Assembly: GCF_000001735.4 (NCBI RefSeq)
Contig: NC_003076.8
Coordinates: 17,921,835 to 17,985,834 of the forward strand
Source of the DNA: Arabidopsis thaliana
Lineage: Eukaryota; Streptophyta; Magnoliopsida; Brassicales; Brassicaceae
Reading direction: 5' to 3'
DNA length: 64,000 bases
The translations under genes and the position numbers were made by a program. This document shows positions 47,602-58,347 of the stretch, in pieces. The notes under the pieces were generated by a model that was given only the letters and a program-made list of their open reading frames with translations, made no database searches and was not told the origin of the DNA. Position 1 is the first letter of the stretch, and each line of letters starts with the position of its first letter.

Positions 47602-47702
47602 AAACTATATGCTAGTGCGATTGACCAAAAAAAAAAAAAAACTATATGCTAGTGCAATAATGTATCTTTGAACAAAATAAAAACAAAATAATGTATCTTT
47701 GA
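47602..47702 (+). repeat. Two adjacent tail-only micro-insertions
   Basis: AAACTATATGCTAGTGC flanks GATTGACC plus a poly(A) run (about 47617-47637). Just downstream AATAATGTATCTTTGA (47656-47671 and 47687-47702) flanks the 15-nt insert ACAAAATAAAAACAA. Two independent events of the same kind lie within 100 bp, after the stop of the preceding peptide gene. Confidence 0.65.
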
Positions 47703-47859
47703 TTTTAATAAGATTTTCTATTCATAATGTATCTCAATTGTCCAATCGAAAACATTCTTATTTAATCGTCATCTTAAATGTGTGTAATATCAATGCCAAT
47801 TGATTGCGGCCACCCGTCTTTCATTTTCATATCCTTCCGGTGTAATTGAGTGGGTCAAA

Positions 47860-48090
47860 AACAAAAGTAACGTCGCTATGTTATTTGGTCAATATTTTAT
47901 TTGGGTGTTGATGAATAATATTTATTATAGAAATATGTGAATATGGTTGTCCATATATATGCACTGACTCATAATTAACAGTCGTCGGCACTAGACTACA
48001 TTTGGTTTTCTTTGTTTTTATGCACTAAAATTCAATGATTGCTGCCTAAAAAGTCCAACAAGTTTGAACTCTACTGAATAAGATCGTTCG
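47860..48090 (+). repeat. Orphan copy of a PROSCOOP upstream region
   Basis: This resembles 51400-51650, upstream of the gene at 52041. Both contain GTCGTCGGCACTAGACTACA (47981-48000; 51517-51536) and AAAATTCAA[T/A]GATT[G/T]CTGCC. No signal-peptide exon follows this copy, so a gene unit was lost or never copied. Confidence 0.65.
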
Positions 48091-48303
48091 ACGTAGACAA
48101 CTCTAAAATTTAATATTGCAAAATAGTATGCATATGTAAATACGCGATTGTAAAACTCAGATATTATTATTTGCAAATGTTCAGTTACTATAAGACTGTT
48201 TTCACCATTTTCTTTATTTTTTAATTTGATGATAAGCTTGCCAGTTCATCAGACGACTCACGTTCTTTGACCTCTTATCCGTCACTTCTGGAGACTAGTT
48301 TGC

Positions 48304-48422
48304 TTACGGGCCTTTTCCTTTAAACGATTTAGAAGGAGGCATATAGGATTTGGGAGGTCGAGGGCGAGGTGGAGGAGGAGGAGGAGGAGGAAGAGGAACG
48401 TAATCCAAGCGCAATTTGTTCC
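48304..48422 (-). pseudogene. Orphan second exon of the proline-rich peptide family
   Basis: After a GTTAACAG acceptor (minus strand), 39 codons are open: NKLRLDYVPLPPPPPPPPRP, then RPPKSYMPPSKSFKGKGP. It is clearly homologous to exon 2 of the gene at 39545-40312 (NKLRLDCVPLPPPPPPLRG). The 3' flank also matches. No signal-peptide exon lies within reach upstream, because the next plus-strand gene's promoter starts there. It is probably a remnant. SKS gives a possible SxS core. Confidence 0.65.
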
Positions 48423-48527
48423 CTGTTAACAATAAATGTGATTACAAGTTCAATGTATCAATATGTATGCATGAAATCGCCAGTTATATTGGTGAAAAGT
48501 CCAATAACCACATGGTCCGTCTCTGGA

Positions 48528-48617
48528 AATTTAAAATACCACCAAGTCGTTAGCTCAATTGGTAAAGACTCTATGCGAAGCTTAGAGGTCGCCGGTTCGA
48601 GCGAATTTAAAATACCA
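48528..48617 (+). mobile_element. tRNA-like head of a SINE with 14-bp target duplication
   Basis: AATTTAAAATACCA at 48528-48541 and 48604-48617 flanks a 62-bp insert containing a pol III A box (TTAGCTCAATTGG) and B box (GGTTCGAGC). The insert stops right after the B box, with no body or tail, so this is a 3'-lacking SINE insertion, or a tRNA-fragment retrocopy. It is not an intact tRNA: the acceptor stem is missing. Confidence 0.65.
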
Positions 48618-48874
48618 GTATGAACAAAAGGAGTTAAACTTGGAATCGGTACTAACCTTTTTAAATAGAAGATATGCACTAAGATACAAGAGGAGAAGGT
48701 CTATAATTCAAATATGTGACGGCAGAAAATAATAATTGTGTGTGTGTCTGTTATCTCTATAGTTTGGCTTCTTGGCAACTCAGTTTTTCTCTCTGCTTGG
48801 ATATATACATAAATGTCTCTACGAACCAAAAGAAAGAGAGAAAAACAACAAGTAAAAGAAAGATAGAGAAAAAG

Positions 48875-49420
48875 ATGGGGAAGAAGTGTTCTTCAAAATT
48901 TCGTCAAATGCTTGTTTTGGTTCTGCTGCTTATCGTCTTCACTTGCCTTAGCGTAACGGCTCCATTATCAGTTACCGGTTTGTTTTACTTTTACAATACA
49001 CATAACATAAAATTACGTAGATATACTTAATTACATTTTTTCAACAATATTTTACAAATGAAATTAAAAGTTTGGTTCATACAAACTAAAACTCACCTGG
49101 ACGAATTCAATATCAACCAGCAAAACCTACTAGTTTTAAAGTAAAAGCACGCGGAATAGAAGACGAGGGACAAGAACGAACACACTCCCTAAATAGCAAA
49201 AAATCTTCAAGAAGCGTGGAGAAAACTCACCATTCAGAAGGTATAGACATATTATATGCACGTAAATAGATTGCTGTCTTTTTATTGATTAAATGTTTAT
49301 ATAATATAATTATTAAATGTAGGGAGGAGATTGAGCAATGTTTTTCCAAATGCGGGCATAAGAGCAGGACCTTCAAAAAGTGGACAGGGTGGTGGTCGCA
49401 TTCCCGTAGCCGCCTCCTAG
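48875..49420 (+). CDS. PROSCOOP precursor with a possible cassette exon
   Basis: Main form: exons 48875-48977 and 49323-49420, 66 residues. The signal peptide is SKFRQMLVLVLLLIVFTCLS. The peptide exon is GRRLSNVFPNAGIRAGPSKSthen GQGGGRIPVAAS, a canonical SCOOP with S-K-S and the GQGGGR tail. Between them, 49160-49240 is an 81-nt open stretch bounded by TAG| and |GTATAG. It is phase-1 symmetric and encodes EDEGQERTHSLNSKKSSRSV then EKTHHSE. KSSRS is itself SCOOP-like, so an alternative two-peptide form is possible. Confidence 0.78.
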
Positions 49421-50913
49421 TACTTCAATTCTAATACTATCGCCGCTTTTAGTTATGCTTAGACCGCGTAAAATACAATGTAACTTTTATTTTCTGCAGT
49501 CATACGTATGGCTTTTTAAGAAGTTTCAGTTATGCATAATTTTATGTTAATGTAATGTTTTGGTGTTTTTAATAGAATGGTTCAAAAAAATAATATATAA
49601 TTGATCATCTGTTTGAGATTTTTGGTAATTGAATGCATCAAAGGTTATGTCTAAATGTTTGAAATAATTTTCAATTTTGGATGAACAAAACTTTCTTGGA
49701 AAATAAAAATTAATGTTAGCTGTAGATAAAAAAAAGTCAATTACACATTTTTTTGGTATTTTTCTATTTTTTTAATCAACCACACATTAATTAATAACTA
49801 ATAATTTAAAGAAAAAATGTTCACAAAAATGACTTCAAAAGATTAAAAAAGTAATTTCAAAAAATAATAATCTAAAGTAACAAGATAAATAATCCGCTTA
49901 TAGAGTTACATAAATAATAGATAGAAAAAATAGAAAAATAAGAAAATAAAATACAGAGCATTCCAAACTAGTTCTGTATATGTTGAACTTGAACCATCAT
50001 CTTGAACTCATGCAGGAGACTGCATCATCGAAACTACTTCTGTATATTTTTTCATTTTAAAAATTATTATATAAAATATTATTGTAGTTTTGGTAGTGGT
50101 TAATTTTTTTTTGGAAAGGAAAATAAAATAGTTTTTTTAAGAACATACTCATTATCTCGCAATTATTTTAGCCGCAGAGATTTCGTGGTCGGCAGTTGAC
50201 TTCATAGTTGATCATTGACGGGAACTTTAAAGACAAAACATTCTGAACCTTTCTTTACTGACTAAAATCCAAAGACGCTTGCCAAGACTAATCGGCAAGA
50301 TTAAGTTTGTAACTTTAGGATATTAATTTCTAACCAAATATCTTTGAATGTAAATTGAAGAAGCAATAAATTCCTTTGAGCAATAAACAACCTAGATTTT
50401 TTTTTTTTTCTCATTTTCTAAACCTAGATTTTGAAAATTTATGTAGTTCTTCATCTCCACCACAAAAATTCACATATGCCATATCAAAACAAAGGAGCAC
50501 TAAGACTGACGGTTCAAATTCAACATATATCACATGCGTTCAAGATGACGGTTCAAGTTCCTCCGCAACACATGAATCTATAGCAGATGATTCTATTTAC
50601 ACCTCCCACAATTAATATATAGCTTCACGCATAATTCACACAAAATTACAACTGACAATTTTTACTTAAAACAAACTGAAATCTCGGATAAAATTATATC
50701 CATAGTCTGAAAAAAAGTCTTAGCTCTTTAAATTTTGGAATAAAATATTTTACGTGATCGATGTAAAAGCATTAGACGGTTGATCAACCTCTAAACCAAA
50801 GCGTTTTCACCTATTTGGAAATCTAGAGTTGGATAGGTTGGCAATTTGCTTATCTTTTAGTGTTGATTGTAATGGTATTTAGGTCTATATAACCAAAACA
50901 TTTGAAAGCATAT

Positions 50914-50954
<41 letters not shown>

Positions 50955-51390
50955 AGTTTTAGTTTGATATGTTAAGTATCTTAAGTGGCATAAACAGCGT
51001 ACCTTTAATCCTGAATATCCAAAAAAATTTAATGGAGAAAAGAAACAATTGAAATGGTGACAAAATGCATAATACATGCCTATCCTTATTTTAAGCCTTT
51101 TCTAAATCATCCAATATCAAAATCTATGGATTATGGCTGATACCATCCGTTTAGTCGAGTGGATCATATATTACGTCTATATTTTATTTAGATGTTGATA
51201 TATATATATATATATTTTGATAACTAGGGGTATTCTAAGGCAAATTTTAGACTAATCTTTGAAATCTATGGAAATTTGGTGTTACTTGTAATTGAAAGCG
51301 TTTACGGATAATCATATTGCTACGTATAAAAACATTTCTGAGACATTTGCATGGGAATCAATTTTCTGACTTATATCCATATAGAAATTC
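49421..51390. other. Spacer with no recognised gene
   Basis: AT-rich; a (TA)n microsatellite at about 50917-50951. An open frame at 50376-50615 lacks a signal peptide and is not called. Confidence 0.45.
50917..50951. repeat. (TA)n microsatellite
   Basis: About 17 uninterrupted TA units. Similar shorter tracts lie at about 27876-27899, 42945-42957 and 57977-57997. Confidence 0.85.
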
Positions 51391-51939
51391 ACACTTCAAA
51401 CATGAGCCACTAATTCATTTGGTTGGATGATGATATCTGAATGTTAGATATTGATATGAAATATGTGAATATGTTTGTTGTCCCTATATATTTGCAGAGT
51501 GTGATATATATTGGAAGTCGTCGGCACTAGACTACATAGTTAAATGGTCCAAACAAAATTCAAAGTCAATTTAATAAACATTCAACGCCACTTGTTTTTC
51601 TTGTTTTATGTAACTAAAATTCAAAGATTTCTGCCAAAAAAGCCCAAAAGTCTTCTAACTATCATTGAATCATCCGCTTTAATCAAATTATTTTTTCTCT
51701 TACCGTTAGTTTTTACTATCTCTAATAACTTTCTCTTTAACATCGACAAAACTCACAACTGTCATATTTTAACAATGGTTCCAAATTTTGTTTTTGTTAG
51801 CGGGTTTGATTATTCCAAATTTTAGTGAACTGGAATGGAACAAATTCTCCTGTGAATAGTTAGAAGACAAGGCAAAACAAAATTCTTCAATTTTTCTTGT
51901 GCTTTTTGTTTTTTCCTGTGAAGATGTTAGTGTATTATT

Positions 51940-51985
51940 AGGGATATAAATAGGTACTTACCAAAAAAAAGGGATATAAATAGGT
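51940..51985 (+). promoter_or_regulatory. TATA box duplicated by a micro-insertion
   Basis: AGGGATATAAATAGGT occurs at 51940-51955 and 51970-51985, around the insert ACTTACCAAAAAAA. Each copy holds TATAAATA (51945 and 51975), 96 and 66 bp before the ATG at 52041. The insertion target duplication has therefore created a second core promoter element. Confidence 0.7.
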
Positions 51986-52040
51986 GATTCGATAAACAAA
52001 TATAACATATTATCAAAGAGAGAGAGAGATAGAGTGAAAA

Positions 52041-52948
52041 ATGGAAGAGAAGAGTGCTTCACAATTGGGACTTGTGGTGTTTCTTCTATTGTTTCTTTTG
52101 GTCCCAACCCATACGGAGTCTTCCCTGCCTTCTCAACAAGAATCACTCCCAGTGATCGGTTAGTGTTTCTCTCACATATTCATATATACATAAACAAACC
52201 AATATCCGAAAAAATGATTATCTAATCTAGAACTAGAAAGGAAAAAAAAAACTATTGAAGTAGGTCTTTTTGGTTAACTATCCATGTTTTCTAGAAGAAA
52301 AATCCAAACTAATTTCAGGAGTACATACAATTACCAATTGAATTCGAAGTGGTGAAATTAATATGGCTTCTATTAAAATTACTAAATGGGTTTTTACTTT
52401 TTACGATTAAAAAAATACTATTCGTAAATTGAAAGCTATGGAAGAGTTATGCCAATTTTAAAGCCTTTTTAACAATTAATTATATTATAAAAATTATATA
52501 AGTTTGAAAATACAGAAACTGAAATTTTGATGCTAAAATATTCGTAAACTTTTAAAGCCAGACCAAAGTATTTGTACATTTCTTTAAAAAAGAAACTGCA
52601 GCCACATATATAGGATGTATTTTCTTTCCTTTGCTTGCATATTAGCATTTTTTGAGTCTTATGAAGCTTAGAACATAAAAAAAGTATTTAGATTTTTGTG
52701 AAGTTATAGTTTTATACCATTTTAAAATATAATGTTTTTTATCAAGAGTCATCACTGTATTTTATAAACTAATTTATTTTTTTGACTGCAACACTTATTT
52801 TCATTGATTAGACACATAAATATATAACTTTATTTTTATTTTTGCAGGATCGTCAAGGAGGTTGATGAGTACCTATAAGACCAACAGTAACATAGATTTT
52901 GAGGGATCAATCAGTGGACAAGCCGGTGGTGGTCAACAAAATCCCTAG
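52041..52948 (+). CDS. PROSCOOP precursor
   Basis: Two exons (52041-52158, 52848-52948, phase-1 intron) encode 72 residues. The signal peptide is [20 protein letters not shown], with linker [13 protein letters not shown]. The peptide exon is [18 protein letters not shown] then [15 protein letters not shown]. The core S-I-S is followed by GQAGGG, typical of the family. The exon begins GSSRRLM, a variant of the usual GRRLM. Confidence 0.8.
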
Positions 52949-53069
52949 TTTACCTTTCTCCATCGTCGTTCCCGATTACTATGGAGGCTACTAGACTTCA
53001 AATATATGTATTAATTATCATATATGAATAAAAAAAATATATTACGCAATTATAAGTCATGGTTTTTAG

Positions 53070-53215
53070 CAGATACGCCTTTAGTCTAGTGATACCCTTG
53101 TGAAAATCATTTGGAAACTGCTGGACTCAAATCTTCTCTATAGCAAAAATATTTTCTTGTCTAGTGGTGGTGGCCGAATGATTTGATGACGATTTAGGTC
53201 TCGTAACTGAAATTC
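53070..53215 (+). mobile_element. Possible old SINE remnants
   Basis: 'tttagtctagtgata' with 'ggactcaaatc', and then 'tgtctagtggtggtgg', look like degenerate pol III A and B boxes in tandem. No clear target duplication. Weak. Confidence 0.3.
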
Positions 53216-53231
53216 ATGATTACTTATTTTC

Positions 53232-53335
53232 ATTACGTACCATTTATTCTACACTATAACAGAAAATATAAAATTACGTACCATCTATATTAATACACTT
53301 AACATTCTTACCAAAAAACAAATCTATATTAATAC
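53232..53335 (+). repeat. Two overlapping insertion scars
   Basis: ATTACGTACCAT (53232-53243, 53273-53284) flanks 29 nt. Overlapping it, ATCTATATTAATAC (53283-53296, 53322-53335) flanks a 25-nt insert that ends CTTACCAAAAAACAA. The CTTACCAAAAAA end is shared with the insert in the TATA duplication at 51956. Confidence 0.6.
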
Positions 53336-53707
53336 CAAAAATGGTCTCGTTGGGTATCAAAAAGACCAATACACTAGGTATCAGTCTATTTAAAGCATTT
53401 CACGATTTCGAAAACATAACATCAGGATCCGGTACTGTGTACCTTTGCTATTTTGTGAGTCGGCCAGACACCGACAAATATACAGACTTGACTTAGCTTG
53501 TTAACTTTTTTGTCTTTGTTTTTTGTCGTCAACTGATAAGTTGACTTATATGTGAATTTATGAAAGAAAAAAATCTTTGAGACTGAATGGCAATTGAAAA
53601 ACAAAGGAAAAGGGTCATCGCTATCTCAAAAACACATCGAAACACAAAGGAAAAGGGTCGTCGCTATCTTAAAAACACATCGCACTTGGTCACCGTTGTT
53701 GATAATA

Positions 53708-53876
53708 TGTGTGATTAACTAGGTTTTTTTTTTTTTTTATTCTGAATATTTATAGGTTATAGGCCCAAAGCCACATGTAATATTAAATTTTTTCAAGTGT
53801 CATTCGAACCAGTGACTTTTAAGTTTCGTCTAGGGTTTTACCAATTGAGCTAACGACATTTAGTGTGTGATTAACT
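53708..53876 (-). mobile_element. SINE with 13-bp target duplication
   Basis: TGTGTGATTAACT at 53708-53720 and 53864-53876 bounds an element of 143 bp. On the minus strand it has an A box (GTTAGCTCAATTGGTA), a B box (GGTTCGAATGACA), a body and a 3' poly(A). It is a tRNA-derived SINE, probably of the RathE type. The perfect duplication implies a fairly recent insertion. The A-box region is almost the same as that at 48550. Confidence 0.85.
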
Positions 53877-54509
53877 TGTTATAGTTGTTATTTTTAATTT
53901 AGTTTTATTTTATTTTAACGTCGTTTATCAAAATACCAAACGCATTGATGTGTTTTATTTTTTCCCCTACTTTCTTTTGTTAAACGCGTCTGTCTCTTTT
54001 CTTTTAAAATTAATAAATAAAAAGATAAAAAATTCAAAACTATAAAGTTTATTTTCACTAATGAAAGCGCTTATAACGAAATAAAATAGTTATTTGAGGC
54101 AGTAGAAACAAGATTTGAGTATTTTTAATTATTATACATCTTATTTTTTAATACAGAAAGGTTATGGTCCTTATGGATCAGGGCTTGACTGGATCTCCCG
54201 CTACCATACATAAACGCATCGTTTGTGGATAGTTGCAATTATGAACATTTAAAATCAATCATAAAAGAATTTTTAAATCGATCAGGACTGCTTTAGACTG
54301 CTCGAAATCGTCGAATTTCAAAAACTCATTCTTGCAAGCGTTTGCGATTGCGGGCATGAACGGTTGACAATTATTTTTATTTATTATTATCAAAACTATG
54401 ATACATTAAAATACATAAATACAAATAATTATAAATATATACTATCAAATCCAATATATTAACATTAATTCTCGAAACCCTAATTTCTTTTGTATATCAA
54501 AATTATGAC

Positions 54510-54775
54510 ATCAATTCAAAGTCAAGAATGGTAAGATACAACAGGCTCCGATTGGTAACACAAAGCTATATAAAATTTTCAGCTGTAAACTTTTTCCGAA
54601 TAGTGCAAAGCTGTATAAAAACGAGGTGTATGAAAAAGTTGTACAATAAAGCTGAAAGTAAAGTTTTTGGTAACGTTTTTGATAAAGTTTTTATGAATGA
54701 TAACCATCAAAGCTGTACAAATTGTACCGTTTTGATAATTGGTTACCATCAAAAACCACAAACTAAGTATTGTAA
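54510..54775. repeat. Possible foldback element
   Basis: 'gattggtaacacaaagct' on the left and 'aaagctgtacaaattgtacc' through 'attggttaccatc' on the right look like imperfect inverted ends, with repeated AAAGCT(G/A)TA words inside. No gene. It resembles short DNA-transposon derivatives, but the limits are unclear. Confidence 0.35.
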
Positions 54776-55149
54776 TACGGAATATTTAAGAATTGAAATC
54801 ATTTTTTGAGTTTGTCTTATTATGTTTTTAATTTACGTGATGTTGCTTTCGGTATGAACCAAATGCATGAAGTAATATATAAGCATTTAACTATGAAATT
54901 TATTTATTTTGAATACTTATGTAGAAAATTTTATATGTTAATTATTAATTTTATCTAAGATATTTGTTGTTATTATTTGTTAATTATTAATTATATGTTA
55001 TTTATAGTTTATCATAATAATCTAATATTTGTTGTTTTATATTATTCAGAATACTTTATAATGTTTGAAACTACAACCCGCCTGTTTCTGCTATCTCCAG
55101 CAGTAGCATATGTATCCGATGTGTTTGAATCAATGAGATCCTAATTCAC

Positions 55150-55262
55150 CAAAATATTTAATATGATTTCTTTCCGAGTGTTATTCGAACCAAAAATCTT
55201 TACATTTTGCCAAACATTACTTTACTGTTAAACTATCAACACTAAATTTTATTATTATTATT
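55150..55262 (-). mobile_element. Diverged SINE remnant
   Basis: On the minus strand 'gttgatagtttaacagtaaa' resembles an A-box region. 'ggttcgaataacactcgg' is a good B-box region, and its GGTTCGAATxACACT matches the SINE at 53708. No target duplication is visible. Confidence 0.45.
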
Positions 55263-55388
55263 ACTATTATTGTGCTTTTAAAAGATATATATTATCCTTA
55301 AAATATTTTGAGCCTATAAAACTCCAAAGGCTTCAGTCAATACGGAGATAGAGAAAGCAAAACTAGTAGTAAACCAAGAGAGAGAGAA

Positions 55389-56645
55389 ATGGAAAATATT
55401 TTTTTTTCAAAATTGACTCAAGTGTTCATTGTGGCTCTTCTCTGTATCTTCATATATCGTACCGAATCAGCTATGTCTTCTCATCGTGAACAACTTTCAC
55501 TTACCGGTTAGTATGATATCACAAATATATAATTATCATTAACTTGATCAGTTGTTTTGACATATTTAATCTGGTTCGTGTGGACTATTACAAGGAAAAC
55601 AAGTCCCCATGTTCAAATGGGTCAATTATCTATATCCTGAATAGGAAAAAAAAAAGAAAAAAAAGAAGTGCTTATCGTATTCAATTTTCTATATTTTGCT
55701 TAATAAACTTTCTCGCTAGTTTTGCTATTCCAAAATCTACAATTTTATAGTATATGTTAGTTGTGTAGTAAAAAATATTTGACTAAAGGAGTCAACACCA
55801 CATCGAATCTCATGAAAATGTTTCGAATAGAAAATTTGTCTTATTAACATTTCAATTTATGCCATTGCAGAAAATATATAATATATATAAAGAAAAAAAA
55901 TCATGTTTTTTCGTCGCTGTTTTTATTCTTACAATATATGTCTATCGTATATATTATAAATACGATTTAAATACTGCTAATTTGGTTTTTAGGAAATAAC
56001 AAAATTTAATATTGAAAATATTTAATATAAATTAACACCGTGTTTATGGCCTTAATGAGAAAGAAAGAGAAGGATATCCGCATATATCGTATTCACGTTT
56101 CTATGTTTTTTTTTGTTCAAATAAATATTTCCTCTAGATATTTTTTTCCTTAAAATCTACAATATTTTATTTTCAAAATATAAATACAGGGAGGAGAATG
56201 ATGGCGAACATTCCGTATCCGTATGGTGGCATATATGTGAAACCACCACCCTTAAAAAGTAAAGATAGTAATCAGAAAGGTACTCATATAGTAGTATAGT
56301 ATTCATATCTTCTTAATATATTCAGCTATCGATCTCGTTTTATATTTGCAAATTATCCACAGTTTTCTTGTCAAATAATTATTCACTTCTTCTCATCAAG
56401 ATTTGATGTAGAAATATTTACAGGTTAGGACACTTTATTTAAGATTTTAATCATTTATAATACTTTCTAAAATTGGCACATACCTGATTATTCGTCTATT
56501 ATAAATCGCTAACTTCGATGTATTTTAAATATTATTTATAGGGAAGAGAGGGGAGACTTATTATAAGCCAAATAGTGAAATAGGCACTGGACCATCACAT
56601 AGTGGACATGGTGGTAGCAGCATTGAACATGTTTCCTCTCCTTAG
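55389..56645 (+). CDS. PROSCOOP precursor with one good and one altered SCOOP
   Basis: Three exons (55389-55506, 56190-56279, 56542-56645), phase-1 introns, encode 103 residues. The signal peptide is LTQVFIVALLCIFIYRTESA. Exon 2 is GRRMMANIPYPYGGIYVKPP then PLKSKDSNQK; the expected SxS is changed to LKS, so this first peptide is probably inactive. Exon 3 is GKRGETYYKPNSEIGTGPSH then SGHGGSSIEHVSSP, with an S-H-S core. The second intron starts GGTACTCA, like that of the gene at 29761. Confidence 0.8.
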
Positions 56646-57344
56646 TTTGAGCAATTATTATCTTTCAAATAATTCGAGGCCATTAGGCTTTGAAAAATAA
56701 AAACTATATAGCTATGAATGTAACTCTAAGTTTATGTGTTCTTAAGTCCTATATATGTACTTTTGTAATATAATATGGTATATTTTAAGTGTTTTAAGCA
56801 ATAATTTTCATTTCAAAACATTAAATAATGCTCGAAAGCAATGAGATTCATAAAATATTATTCGTTAACACAAGAGAAAGCAACAAAGTCCAAACGTATA
56901 TGGAGACCACCCGATGCAGAGTTATAATAAAAGCAATTCTTACATATATTTTAACGAAAAAAAAGAAAAGTCTTACCTATGTATTTATCATCATGTCAAA
57001 AATTAGCCAAAATGGAAAAAAAAAAAATATCAAAACAAAACAGCTTGACTCAGACAACACATGTGGTGTCAAGTATGGCTTGCAACAAGTAACAAACTAG
57101 AGACCTTGAAACTAGTCTCAGAAAAATGCAAGACATATTATGTAGAAATATTTTAACATGGAAACTATCTCTATATGTTGATATACTGAGAATAAAACAC
57201 CAGTTCAAAAGCTTATAATTAGTAATGAAAAAAAGAAACAAGAGAAAGAACAAGGTCATTTTGGCTATTAGTCTTCATTCATTGTACTTTCTAATAAAAT
57301 AAAATTCAATGAGAAAAAAGAGTGTCAATTATCTTTCCACAAGA

Positions 57345-57455
57345 GGTCAAATTAATCAATAAAAACTGAGTGGTGGAGAAAATTAATATTTTTGGGGTTT
57401 TCTTATCTTTTCAACACTTCTTGGAATGTTCACTTTTCATTGGGATTTATAAATA
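57345..57455 (+). promoter_or_regulatory. PROSCOOP10 promoter elements
   Basis: A W-box core (GGTCAA on this strand = TTGACC) at 57345-57350, a palindrome-like TGGAATGTTCA at 57422-57432 and TATAAATA at 57448-57455, 45 bp before the ATG. The same set occurs before PROSCOOP11 and 12. Confidence 0.5.
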
Positions 57456-57492
57456 ATAGTCTACAATCAAGAAAACAAAGAGAGAAAAAGAG

Positions 57493-57975
57493 ATGGAAAG
57501 AAAAAAGTTTTCTTCAAAATTTATTCATTTGCTCATTGTGTTTTTGCTTCTTTGTACGTTTCTTTCTCGTACCGAATCTGCTCTTCCTTATCACCATGAA
57601 CTGTTCTTGGGTTAGTATTGTTTTAACAATCATATAACATCCACATATACATCAGATTGTCTAAGTGTTAATTGATGCGAAATAGTCTATTCATGGAACT
57701 TTCAATAGATAGATCATTGACCGGGAAGTGCTTAACTACGATCAGTTGCAACTTCATTTCAAGCTTACCTTTCACTTGTAATAAATACGTATAGGGAGGA
57801 AGCGGATGAATTATTATAAGCCCAACAGTGCCATAGGAACACCATCATCAACTAGTGACCACGCTCCAGGCAGTAATGGTATGTCCCTCCTCTTTACTTA
57901 TTTTCTTATCAACTTTTACCGAAAAAATTATAAAGTACAGATTCTTAAAATTAAAGTATAAAAGAGTGTTTATAA

Positions 57976-58006
<31 letters not shown>

Positions 58007-58347
58007 GTTATGTTTTTTTCTTACATAATTAATTCTCCTAAATTATAATGGTTTAATGGGTGTATGTATGTGTACTAAAGAAAATAGGCTGATAATGGTT
58101 TTCTACTATTAACACTATCTCCTTTTTTTCTTATAAAGCTTCAACGTTTCTTTCCGGCTATTTTCAAATTTTAGACTCCGATTTCATTGCATAATTCGTT
58201 TATAATATTTTGCTGCCTTTTCTCTTTAAAAATTCATAAATATGAATTGTAGGGAGGAAGTTGATGAGTATATATAGACCCAATGGAGACATATTTACAG
58301 GACCATCAGGCAGTGGGCATGGTGGGGGTCGCACTCCAGCCCCCTAG
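57493..58347 (+). CDS. PROSCOOP10: PROSCOOP10 phytocytokine precursor
   Basis: Three exons (57493-57610, 57795-57878, 58253-58347) encode 98 residues. The signal peptide is HLLIVFLLLCTFLSRTESA. Exon 2 is GRKRMNYYKPN then SAIGTPSSTSDHAPGSNG, the SCOOP10#1 peptide. Exon 3 is GRKLMSIYRPN then GDIFTGPSGSGHGGGRTPAP, the SCOOP10#2 peptide. Both match my memory of the published peptides exactly. SCOOP10 is found in the leaf apoplast, and the family signals through the LRR receptor kinase MIK2 with a SERK co-receptor. It is At5g44580 by order. The 84-nt middle exon is phase-1 symmetric. Confidence 0.93.

Noticed and set aside
48548-48602. Possible functional tRNA gene
   Set aside because: A and B boxes are present but there are no pairing acceptor arms, and the segment is flanked by a target duplication, so it is a SINE-type head.
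50376-50615. 79-codon frame as another peptide precursor
   Set aside because: No signal peptide, no SCOOP core and no intron phase pattern.
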